From Stutzerimonas kunmingensis (lineage in GTDB: Bacteria; Pseudomonadota; Gammaproteobacteria; Pseudomonadales; Pseudomonadaceae), in the NCBI RefSeq assembly GCF_002929225.1, contig NZ_PISM01000003.1:1-62325 (forward strand): a stretch of 62,325 nucleotides of DNA, written 5' to 3'. The notes beneath the pieces are model-generated. The model saw only the letters and a program-made list of their open reading frames with translations, made no database searches and was not told where the DNA came from. Positions 41,459 through 49,239 of this stretch are shown here, in pieces. Both the position numbers and the translations under genes were made by a program. Each line of letters begins with the position of its first letter. Positions within the stretch are counted from its first letter, which is position 1.

Positions 41459-41977
41459 ATGAAAAAACTGTTCTCCCTGGCTGCAGTGGCGGCACTCTCT
41501 GTAGGTTCGATGGCGGCTGCCCACGCCGTAGACTTTACCGTTGCGGTCGGCCAGACGGACGAGTCGACCATGACCTATCGCCTGGGTGCGCAATTCGATT
41601 TCGGTACCAGCTGGTTCCAGACCAGCGTGGGCCGACTGACCGGCTACTGGGATGCCGGTTATACCTACTGGGAGGGCGACGAATCGTCGAGCAATCACAG
41701 CATCTCGCTGGCCCCGGTCTTCGTCTACGAGTTCGCTGGTGAATCGGTGAAACCTTATGTCGAGGCAGGCATCGGTGTCGCGGCATTCGAGAACACCGAG
41801 GTCGAGGGCAACGGTCTCGGTTCGTCTTTCCAGTTCGAGGATCGGATCGGTGCGGGCCTGCGCTTCGCCGGTGGCCACGAAGTGGGCGTGCGCGCAATCC
41901 ACTATTCCAACGCCGGCATCAAGAAGCCGAACGATGGTGTCGAAAGCTACGCCCTGCATTACCGCATGGCGTTCTAA
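41459..41977 (+). CDS. pagL: Lipid A 3-O-deacylase PagL
   Basis: A 172-residue outer-membrane barrel. The signal peptide ends near AAAHA-VDFTVAVGQ. IHYSNAGIKKPNDGVE carries His and Ser separated by one residue and a Glu about a dozen residues on, the PagL catalytic set; the protein ends in aromatic Phe (YALHYRMAF) as barrels do. It removes the 3-position acyl chain of lipid A. ATG at 41459 has AAGGAAG five bases before; an earlier in-frame ATG adds a non-signal stretch. Its genomic place after murI matches P. aeruginosa pagL. Confidence 0.9.
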   Translation: MKKLFSLAAVAALSVGSMAAAHAVDFTVAVGQTDESTMTYRLGAQFDFGTSWFQTSVGRLTGYWDAGYTYWEGDESSSNHSISLAPVFVYEFAGESVKPYVEAGIGVAAFENTEVEGNGLGSSFQFEDRIGAGLRFAGGHEVGVRAIHYSNAGIKKPNDGVESYALHYRMAF

Positions 41978-42034
41978 GCGAGTTTTCTCTAGGTGCTGCA
42001 GGGCGTTTCGCCAGCCCTGCACTGCCAATAGCGT

Positions 42035-42346
42035 TCAGCCATATGCCGTGGCGCTGCCCTTGCGCTCTTCGTGGCAATCCTCTGATCCCAGTTCGAACTC
42101 CCTGCAGATCAATGGCCGGTTTTCGTAGATCGTGCAGCGCATGCTGTCCCGATCAAGCGCCGCGCACCAGCCATCCTCCAGGCGCAGCATGACTTCGCCG
42201 CCCCAGCTGTCAGTGTCGATATAGCGCTGCGGAACGCCGGTATCGCTGAACAGCAACACTTCGAGTCGACAGCAGCAGGCGGCGCAGGTGGCGCAGCTCA
42301 CGCTGGTATCTTCGAGTTGTTGGTGGGGAATGGTCGAATCGTTCAT
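42035..42346 (-). CDS. YkgJ-family cysteine-cluster protein
   Basis: A 103-residue protein with CATCAACCC near residue 18 and further Cys at WCAAL, RCTIYENRPLICREF and EDCHEE: the CxxCxxCC zinc/iron-chelating pattern of PF03692. The biochemical role is unknown. It stands alone between pagL and uraA. Confidence 0.85.
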   Translation of the reverse strand: MNDSTIPHQQLEDTSVSCATCAACCCRLEVLLFSDTGVPQRYIDTDSWGGEVMLRLEDGWCAALDRDSMRCTIYENRPLICREFELGSEDCHEERKGSATAYG

Positions 42347-42428
42347 CGCGCCAGTCTAGTCGATACGCTCGACCGGGCGCCCACTCAGGGCGCCGAGTGG
42401 TGGCACCAGCAAAGCCGGTGTCACGCTT

Positions 42429-43688
42429 TTACAGCTCTTCGTTCAGCTGCTTGTTGCGCCAACCATCCCCGCCGGGGAGCAGGAGGTTGAGCAGCAGGGC
42501 GATGATCGCGCACAGCGAAATGCCGGACAGGGTGAATTCACCGTAGCCGAATGCCATGCCGCCGATGCCGAACACCAGCGTCACCGAAACGATGATGAGG
42601 TTGCGTGCCTCGGACAGGTCGACCTGATGACGAATCAACGTGCTCAGACCCACCACGGCAATCGAGCCGAACAGCAGACAGAGAATGCCACCCATAACCG
42701 GAACCGGAATGCTCAGCAAGCCGGCGCCGAATTTGCCGATGAAGGCCAGGGCGATGGCGAATACCGCCGCCCAGGTCATGATCTTCGGGTTGTAGTTTTT
42801 GGTCAGCATCACCGCGCCGGTCACTTCGGCATAGGTGGTATTCGGCGGGCCGCCGAAAAGGCCGGCTGCCGAGGTGGCCACGCCATCGCCCAGCAGCGTG
42901 CGGTGCAAGCCTGGCTTCTTGACGTAGTTGTTGCCTGTCACGCTGCCGATGGCCACCACGCCGCCGATATGCTCGATGGCCGGTGCCAGGGCGACCGGCA
43001 CCATGAACAGGATGGCGCCGATATTGAACTCCGGTGCGACGAAGTTCGGCATCGCTAGCCAGGGTGCGGCCGCGATACCGCTGGTATCCACCACGCCGAA
43101 AGCAAACGACAGCCCGTAGCCGACCGCAACGCCGGCGAGAATCGGTACAAGGCGAAACAAGCCCTTGCCCAGCACCGCCACGAGCAGGGTTGTGACAAGT
43201 GCCGGCATCGAGATCAGCATCGCCGTCTGGTAGGGAATCAACTGGGCGCTGCCATCGCCAGCCTTGCCCATGGCCATGTTCACCGCCACCGGTGAGAGCG
43301 CCAGACCGATCGAAATGATCACTGGGGCGATGACCACCGGCGGCAGCAGGCGATCGATGAAGCCAGGGCCCTTCAGGCGCACCGCGAAGCCGAGCAGCAT
43401 GTAGACAAGTCCGGCAGCGACCACGCCACCCATGACCGCCGGCAGGCCGAACTCACCCTTAGCCGCAATGATCGGTGCGATAAAGGCGAAGCTGGAGGCC
43501 AGGAATACCGGTACCTGACGCCGCGTGATCAGCTGGAACAGCAGGGTGCCAAGGCCGGCGGTAAACAGCGCTACGTTGGGGTCCATGCCGGTGATCAGCG
43601 GCATCAGCACCAGGGCGCCGAAGGCCACGAACAGCATCTGTGCGCCGGCCAGTACCTGCCGGCCAAGCGGCTCGTCGGTATGCGACAT
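42429..43688 (-). CDS. uraA: Uracil permease (NCS2 family)
   Basis: A 419-residue membrane transporter with about 14 segments. The Glu-bearing AIEHIGGVVAIGSVTGNN and the GGPPNTTYAEVTGAV loop are the NCS2 substrate motifs. It follows upp by two bases, so uptake and salvage are co-expressed. Uracil is likelier than xanthine given that partner. Confidence 0.92.
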   Translation of the reverse strand: MSHTDEPLGRQVLAGAQMLFVAFGALVLMPLITGMDPNVALFTAGLGTLLFQLITRRQVPVFLASSFAFIAPIIAAKGEFGLPAVMGGVVAAGLVYMLLGFAVRLKGPGFIDRLLPPVVIAPVIISIGLALSPVAVNMAMGKAGDGSAQLIPYQTAMLISMPALVTTLLVAVLGKGLFRLVPILAGVAVGYGLSFAFGVVDTSGIAAAPWLAMPNFVAPEFNIGAILFMVPVALAPAIEHIGGVVAIGSVTGNNYVKKPGLHRTLLGDGVATSAAGLFGGPPNTTYAEVTGAVMLTKNYNPKIMTWAAVFAIALAFIGKFGAGLLSIPVPVMGGILCLLFGSIAVVGLSTLIRHQVDLSEARNLIIVSVTLVFGIGGMAFGYGEFTLSGISLCAIIALLLNLLLPGGDGWRNKQLNEEL

Positions 43689-43690
43689 GC

Positions 43691-44329
43691 TCAGATGTCC
43701 TTCTGCTTGGTGCCGAAGATCTTGTCGCCAGCGTCACCCAGGCCCGGGACGATGTAGCCGTGTTCGTCGAGACGCTCATCGATGGATGCCGTGAAGATCA
43801 GCACGTCCGGGTGTGCTTTTTCCACAGCGGCGATGCCTTCCGGGGCGGCGACCAGCACCAAGGCACGGATTTCCTTGCAACCGGCCTTCTTCAGCATGTC
43901 GATGGTGGCGACCATCGAGCCGCCGGTGGCGAGCATGGGGTCGATGATGATGGCCAGGCGCTGTTCGATTTCCGGAACCAGTTTTTCCAAATAGGTCTGC
44001 GCCTGCAGCGTTTCCTCGTTACGGGCGATGCCTACCGCACTGACCTTGGCGCCCGGGATCAGGCTGAGCACGCCGTCGAGCATGCCGATGCCCGCACGCA
44101 GGATGGGTACGACGGTGATCTTCTTGCCGGATATCTTCTCGACCTGCACCGGGCCGCACCAGCCGTCGATGCTGTAGTGTTCCAGCGGCAGATCAGAAGT
44201 TGCTTCATAAGTGAGGATCGAGCCCACTTCCTGAGCCAGTTCACGGAAGTTTTTGGTGCTGATGTCGGCGCGGCGCATCAGGCCGAGCTTGTGGCGGATC
44301 AGCGGATGGCGGATCTCTCGAATGGGCAT
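43691..44329 (-). CDS. upp: Uracil phosphoribosyltransferase
   Basis: A 212-residue enzyme making UMP from uracil and PRPP. The PRPP loop is [16 protein letters not shown] and the uracil site ends near [15 protein letters not shown]. It is first gene of the upp–uraA operon and divergent from hpt, with 250 bp between. Confidence 0.96.
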   Translation of the reverse strand: MPIREIRHPLIRHKLGLMRRADISTKNFRELAQEVGSILTYEATSDLPLEHYSIDGWCGPVQVEKISGKKITVVPILRAGIGMLDGVLSLIPGAKVSAVGIARNEETLQAQTYLEKLVPEIEQRLAIIIDPMLATGGSMVATIDMLKKAGCKEIRALVLVAAPEGIAAVEKAHPDVLIFTASIDERLDEHGYIVPGLGDAGDKIFGTKQKDI

Positions 44330-44579
44330 TGTGGGCTCCGGCGGGCAAATAAACCGGCTTAGATTAAAGCATCGTCGAGTCAGCGGCTATTCGCGCGTCA
44401 TTCGACCGGCAGACTTGCTGCGGCCCGCGGGGGTGGGTATCTTCCACGCCCTTTCGCGGACGGCTGAAAGTGGGCTGTTCGGTCAGGTTTTTCGCTGTTC
44501 AGGATACGGCGATTCAACCGCGCGAGTTGCCAGGTTCAGTTGGCGCTCTAACACTCATCTTTCTGAGGGGAATCGCATC

Positions 44580-45137
44580 ATGTCCGTCGATCTCGCACAT
44601 ATCCGCCAAGTCATGGCCGAGGCTGACTGCCTGTACACGGAAGAACAGGTAGAAGCTGCAATCAGCCAGGTCGCCGAAACAATCAACGGCGAGCTGGCCG
44701 ACCGCAATCCTGTGGTCTTCTGCGTCATGAATGGCGGCCTGATCTTTTCCGGCAAGCTCGTCCCTAAGCTGAACTTCCCGCTCGAACTGTCCTACCTGCA
44801 TGCCACTCGTTATCGCAATGAAACCAGTGGCGGTGAGCTCTTCTGGAAAGCCAAGCCGGAAATCTCCTTCATCGATCGCGACGTGCTGATCATCGATGAC
44901 ATCCTGGATGAAGGACACACCCTGGGTGCGATCATCGATTTTTGTCGCCACGCGGGCGCCGCCGCGGTGCATACAGCGGTGCTGATCGACAAGGATCATC
45001 AGCGTAAGGCGCGTCCGGATCTCAAAGCCGATTACGTTGGCCTCAGCTGTATTGATCGCTACATCTTTGGGTACGGCATGGATTACAAGGGTTACTGGCG
45101 CAACGCACCGGGAATCTATGCGGTGAAAGGGCTATAG
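44580..45137 (+). CDS. hpt: Hypoxanthine-guanine phosphoribosyltransferase
   Basis: A 185-residue purine-salvage enzyme. PRPP loop VLIIDDILDEGHTLGAI and the purine-contacting FIFGYGMDYKGYWRN-type end are seen. ATG at 44580 (MSVDLAHI) follows GAGGGG; the open frame upstream lacks support. Confidence 0.92.
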   Translation: MSVDLAHIRQVMAEADCLYTEEQVEAAISQVAETINGELADRNPVVFCVMNGGLIFSGKLVPKLNFPLELSYLHATRYRNETSGGELFWKAKPEISFIDRDVLIIDDILDEGHTLGAIIDFCRHAGAAAVHTAVLIDKDHQRKARPDLKADYVGLSCIDRYIFGYGMDYKGYWRNAPGIYAVKGL

Positions 45138-45628
45138 GTAGCCAATTTCGGGCGAGCTCGTCCCGCTTAGAAAGGCATGCGTGCGCAGCAGTGGCGGGGT
45201 GCGCTTCGCAGCTGTGACGCTGTGACGCAATGGGCGCCGAGCGGCGTCGGGCGGCCCTCCGCTGCTGACCGACGCGGCAATTCCAGCGAACCAAAGCGTA
45301 CACGCCGGCCCGTCTGTTTCCTTTCGCCCCACCTCATCGTTGCGGTAACGCCCTCCTTTCCGTTTTTCGCGTGTGTTGGCTATTTCCTTTGGTCGGCTGA
45401 ATGACGGCCTGCGCCTTTTGTCGTCCGACTCATTCGGCGGGTTTCGTGTGCGTTATCGCGCTCATGAATTGAACTTTAGGATAACTGACCGACAATTCTT
45501 CTATCTTGCAAGCTGAAAGGCTCTGGATCGGGCTTTGCGGCCCTGGCATTCACGGCTAAGCTGATTTGGACCTTAAAGGGCATGGCTTCGCGCAATCACG
45601 CTGAAAGCCACTGCTGTAAAGGCTATTA

Positions 45629-45665
45629 GCACTAAAGGATTACAAGCTAAATCAAACCTTAGTGC
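45629..45665. promoter_or_regulatory. Inverted repeat upstream of the DUF1302 gene
   Basis: GCACTAAAGG and CCTTAGTGC, 18 bases apart, about 65 bp before the ATG. The 45138–45727 gap holds no gene I can support; its last 200 bp is A+T-richer than its surroundings, as promoter regions are. The repeat could be an operator or the stem of a leader RNA. Confidence 0.35.
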
Positions 45666-45727
45666 GCTTAACCCTGTTCCGGTGTCTGGGTAGGGTTGAC
45701 GCACTTCGAACCAACCAGGAGCGCCTC

Positions 45728-47524
45728 ATGACAAAAACAACAAGGCAAGGAATCTTCCAGCCAAAGTCTCTAGCTCTCGCCGTCGCGCTGGGCACTGCTG
45801 CCCCGGCCTACGCCGTGAACTTCAATATTGGCGAAATCGAAGGTCAATTCGATTCTTCCATGTCGATTGGCGCCAGCTGGTCGACCACTGACCGTGATAT
45901 GGATCTGGTCGGTGCGGCCAATGGTGGTACTGGCTTTACCCAGACAGGTGACGACGGACGTCTGAACTTCAAGAAGGGCGAAACCTTCTCCAAAATCTTC
46001 AAAGGCGTACACGATCTTGAGCTGCGTTACCGGGACAGCGGTGCTTTCGTTCGCGGCAAATACTGGTATGACTTTGAACTGAAGGACGAGAATCGCCTGT
46101 TCAAGGACATCAGCGATAGCAACCGGAAAGAAGCGGCCCAGTCGTCGGGTGCTCAAATCCTGGATGCGTTTGTCTATCACAACTATTCCGTTGGCGATCT
46201 TCCGGGCACTGTTCGTCTCGGTAAGCAGGTGGTCAGCTGGGGCGAAAGTACCTTTATTGGCAACAGCATCAATTCGATCAACCCCTTGGATGCTGCTGCG
46301 TTCCGCCGGCCTGGTGCTGAGATTAAGGAAGGGCTGATCCCAGTAAATATGTTCTATGTCTCGCAAAGCCTAAGCGATCGTTTGAGTATGGAGGCGTTTT
46401 ATCAGTTGGAGTGGGATCAGACTATCGCGGATAACTGCGGGACGTTCTTTTCAGGCTCCGATCCGTTGCAGGACGGCTGCGATACCAATTACAACGTATT
46501 GGGGCCCTTCCCAGCAGGGGTCCCTGGGGCCTTGGGTGGCGTAGGCGTTACCGTTACGGACGAAGGAGTGATGATTCCCCGGGGCGGTGATCGTGATGCA
46601 AAAGATTCTGGCCAGTTTGGTCTTGCGCTACGTTGGTTAGGCGACTCAACGGAGTATGGCGCGTACTTCATGAACTATCACAGCCGCACGCCAAATTTAG
46701 GTATGACGAATGCGAACGCTGGTGCGCTTGCAGAAGTACTTGGCGCAGTTGGTGGCGGCACCTTACCGCTAGCTTTGGCGCCAGCAGCGCTGCTTGGTCG
46801 CGGTCAGTACTTCTTGGAGTATCCAGAGGATGTTCGACTGTATGGCTTGAGTTTTTCTACTACGCTGCCAAGTGGAACAGCTTGGTCGGGTGAGATCAGT
46901 TATCGTCCTAATTTGCCAATTCAGATTAACACGACTGATGTAACTTCACTGCTCGCAAGTGCGGGGCAGATATTCCAGGGCGGTGGCGACCCTTTCTCGG
47001 TGGCTGGTATTGATTATCATGGGTATAACCGAAAAGAAGTGACACAGTTGCAGACAACCTTCACACACTTCTTCGATCAAGTTCTTGGTGCTGGCCGCGT
47101 TACGGTCATCGGCGAGGTTGGTTACACACATGTTGGTGGTTTGGAAAGCAAACGAGATGTGCGGTATGGGCGTGACGCAATTTTCGGATCTCCTGCGACA
47201 AATGCTGACGCTGAGGCCCGGTACGGTTGGGATGGTTTTGTAACGGCCGACTCTTGGGGCTACCGCCTGCGCGCCATTGCGGATTACAACAATGTGTTCG
47301 CAGGTATTAACCTTAAGCCAAACCTATCCTTTTCCCATGATGTTGATGGATATGGGCCAAATAACTTGTTTGTTGAAGGCTCCAAAGCGGTCAGCATCGG
47401 TCTAGATGCCGAGTACCAGAACACCTACACCGCCAGCCTGTCCTACACCGACTTCTTCGGCGGCGATTACAACACGTTGGTTGATCGCGACTTCCTCGCG
47501 TTCAGCGTGGGCGTGAACTTCTAA
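45728..47524 (+). CDS. DUF1302 outer-membrane protein
   Basis: A 598-residue predicted beta-barrel (PF06980). A signal peptide ends AAPAYA-VNFN, followed by alternating short strands rich in aromatic and glycine residues and a C-terminal FLAFSVGVNF barrel ending. GKQVVSWGESTFIGNSINSINPLD is a well-kept family segment (residues 170–192). The stretch about 46300–47400 is visibly lower in G+C with more T-ending codons than the flanks, consistent with diversified surface loops or import of that part. DUF1302 genes are regularly paired with DUF1329 genes, as here, and implicated in outer-membrane handling of hydrophobic compounds or export; the precise role is unresolved. Confidence 0.85.
   Translation: MTKTTRQGIFQPKSLALAVALGTAAPAYAVNFNIGEIEGQFDSSMSIGASWSTTDRDMDLVGAANGGTGFTQTGDDGRLNFKKGETFSKIFKGVHDLELRYRDSGAFVRGKYWYDFELKDENRLFKDISDSNRKEAAQSSGAQILDAFVYHNYSVGDLPGTVRLGKQVVSWGESTFIGNSINSINPLDAAAFRRPGAEIKEGLIPVNMFYVSQSLSDRLSMEAFYQLEWDQTIADNCGTFFSGSDPLQDGCDTNYNVLGPFPAGVPGALGGVGVTVTDEGVMIPRGGDRDAKDSGQFGLALRWLGDSTEYGAYFMNYHSRTPNLGMTNANAGALAEVLGAVGGGTLPLALAPAALLGRGQYFLEYPEDVRLYGLSFSTTLPSGTAWSGEISYRPNLPIQINTTDVTSLLASAGQIFQGGGDPFSVAGIDYHGYNRKEVTQLQTTFTHFFDQVLGAGRVTVIGEVGYTHVGGLESKRDVRYGRDAIFGSPATNADAEARYGWDGFVTADSWGYRLRAIADYNNVFAGINLKPNLSFSHDVDGYGPNNLFVEGSKAVSIGLDAEYQNTYTASLSYTDFFGGDYNTLVDRDFLAFSVGVNF
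45736..45743 (+). promoter_or_regulatory. Hfq/Crc target motif within the first codons
   Basis: AACAACAA inside codons 3–6 of the DUF1302 gene (ACAAAAACAACAAGG overall). Hfq/Crc sites can overlap the start codon, so position is compatible. Confidence 0.5.
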
Positions 47525-47626
47525 GGAGATCAGCCTGACGTCCGGCCGGCGAGGAAGCGCCGGCCGGACGATAGCGGTAGGCATGGCCTCCGGCCGTATA
47601 ACAAGATCAAGAGGAACTGGAATCGT

Positions 47627-48988
47627 ATGAAAACAACAAGAAAGCTATTCAGTGTCTTGGCCTTCTCTCTGCTCGCGAGCAGTGTGATGGCTGCCGTTTC
47701 CCCAGAAGAAGCCGCCAAGCTCGGTACATTACTGACGCCGCTGGGCGCGGAAAAGGCCGGTAACGCCGACGGCAGCATCCCTGAGTGGACCGGTGGTCTC
47801 AAGACCGACGCGGCCCCCCTCAACAATGGGCATCTGACTAACCCGTTCAAGGACGAGCAGCCGAAGTTCGTCATCACCGCGCAGAACGCCGAACAGTACA
47901 AGGACAAGCTGACCGCAGGTCAGATGGCCATGTTCAAGCGCTATCCGGAAACCTACAAGATTCGCGTGTTCCCGACTCATCGTTCGGTCGCCGTACCGGA
48001 TGAGATCTATGAGGCTGCGAAGAAGAGTGCGGTGAATACCGAACTCGTCGAGGGCGGCAACGGTATCGCCAACTTCACCGACAGCCGCTATTACGCGTTC
48101 CCGATTCCGAAGAATGGTTTGGAAGTGGTGTGGAACCACATCACCCGCTATCGCGGTGGCAACGTCCGTCGCAATATCGTCCAGGCTACCCCGCAAACCA
48201 ACGGTAGCTACACCATGGTTCACTTCGAGGACGAAGTGGCGTTCCCGCTGGGTATGACTGATCTGGATCCCGAGCGCGCCAAGAACGCCCTGCTTTTCTT
48301 CAAACAGCGGGTGACTGCGCCGTCTCGCCTGGCAGGGAACGTCCTGCTGGTGCACGATTCGCTGGATCAGGTCAAAGAGCCCCGTCAGGCCTGGATCTAC
48401 AACGCCGGCCAGCGTCGGGTACGCCGCGCGCCGCAAGTTGCATACGACGGGCCGGGTACCGCTTCGGACGGTATGCGCACCACGGATAACTTCGATATGT
48501 TCAGCGGCGCACCTGATCGCTACGACTGGAAGTTGATCGGCAAGAAAGAGCTGTACATCCCGTACAACAGCTATGAAATCGCCTCCAGCGAACTGAAGTA
48601 CGACGACGTCATCAAGGCTGGCCACGTCAATCAGGATTTGGCGCGTTACGAGCTACACCGCGTCTGGGAGATTGAAGCCACGCTCAAGAGCGGCGAGCGC
48701 AACATCTACGCCAAGCGCCGTTTCTTCGTCGACGAGGATAGCTGGACCATCGTCCAATCGGAGCTGTATGACGGCCGTGGGCAGCTTTGGCGTGTAGGTG
48801 AGGCCCACTCGCTGCAGTACTACCAGCACAAAGTGCCGGCTTACGCGTTCGAGGCGCTCTACGACATCATCTCCGGCCGTTACATCGCGATCGGCATGAG
48901 CAACGAGGAGAAGCCACACGAGTACGGCTATCGTGCCTCCGCTCGGGACTTCACGCCGGCTGCCCTGCGTAACGCAGGGGTGCGCTGA
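47627..48988 (+). CDS. DUF1329 envelope protein
   Basis: A 453-residue exported protein (PF07044, LolA/LolB-like fold). The signal peptide ends SSVMA-AVSPEEA; ADGSIPEWTGGLKT near residue 46 and the C-terminal YHKVPAYAFEALYDIISGRYIAIG-like segment (in part AYAFEALYD) are family hallmarks. It follows the DUF1302 gene by 102 bp and ends at a strong terminator. It probably works in the periplasm or inner face of the outer membrane with its partner, perhaps carrying hydrophobic cargo. Confidence 0.87.
   Translation: MKTTRKLFSVLAFSLLASSVMAAVSPEEAAKLGTLLTPLGAEKAGNADGSIPEWTGGLKTDAAPLNNGHLTNPFKDEQPKFVITAQNAEQYKDKLTAGQMAMFKRYPETYKIRVFPTHRSVAVPDEIYEAAKKSAVNTELVEGGNGIANFTDSRYYAFPIPKNGLEVVWNHITRYRGGNVRRNIVQATPQTNGSYTMVHFEDEVAFPLGMTDLDPERAKNALLFFKQRVTAPSRLAGNVLLVHDSLDQVKEPRQAWIYNAGQRRVRRAPQVAYDGPGTASDGMRTTDNFDMFSGAPDRYDWKLIGKKELYIPYNSYEIASSELKYDDVIKAGHVNQDLARYELHRVWEIEATLKSGERNIYAKRRFFVDEDSWTIVQSELYDGRGQLWRVGEAHSLQYYQHKVPAYAFEALYDIISGRYIAIGMSNEEKPHEYGYRASARDFTPAALRNAGVR
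47632..47639 (+). promoter_or_regulatory. Hfq/Crc target motif within the first codons
   Basis: AACAACAA at codons 2–5 of the DUF1329 gene (ATGAAAACAACAAGA). It is the same register as in the DUF1302 gene. Confidence 0.5.
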
Positions 48989-49012
48989 TCGACTGACATT
49001 TAACCTGTGAAT

Positions 49013-49041
49013 AAGGCGGCCAAGTGGCCGCCTTTTTTTTT
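49013..49041 (+). terminator. Rho-independent terminator after DUF1329
   Basis: AAGGCGGCC-AAGT-GGCCGCCTT followed by a run of T. It isolates the DUF1302/1329 pair from the regulator gene downstream. Confidence 0.92.
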
Positions 49042-49239
49042 GCTGCGAACCAGTGGATGATAATTTCCATTCGGTGCCCGAGGTCAGGATGATCGCATCG
49101 CTGGAACACCGAGCCCAATATGCGACGTGTGCAACGACAAGGCTGGCGTTTCGGCTGCCCGTGGTAACGACCGAGCGCGATGCCTGGCACAGACCGCGCT
49201 GTGTTTCAATGGACTGATTCGAACAAGAGAACCTTTGCC

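Noticed and set aside
45177..45404. Short plus-strand gene downstream of hpt
   Set aside because: No ribosome site, no family match, and Arg/Pro-rich composition typical of a chance frame.
45524..45540. Possible sigma-54 promoter TGGATCGGGCTTTGCGG before the DUF1302 gene
   Set aside because: Spacing fits but the -24 box lacks CACG, no GTCC-N8-GGAC site lies upstream, and the adjacent regulator is a LuxR type that works with sigma-70.
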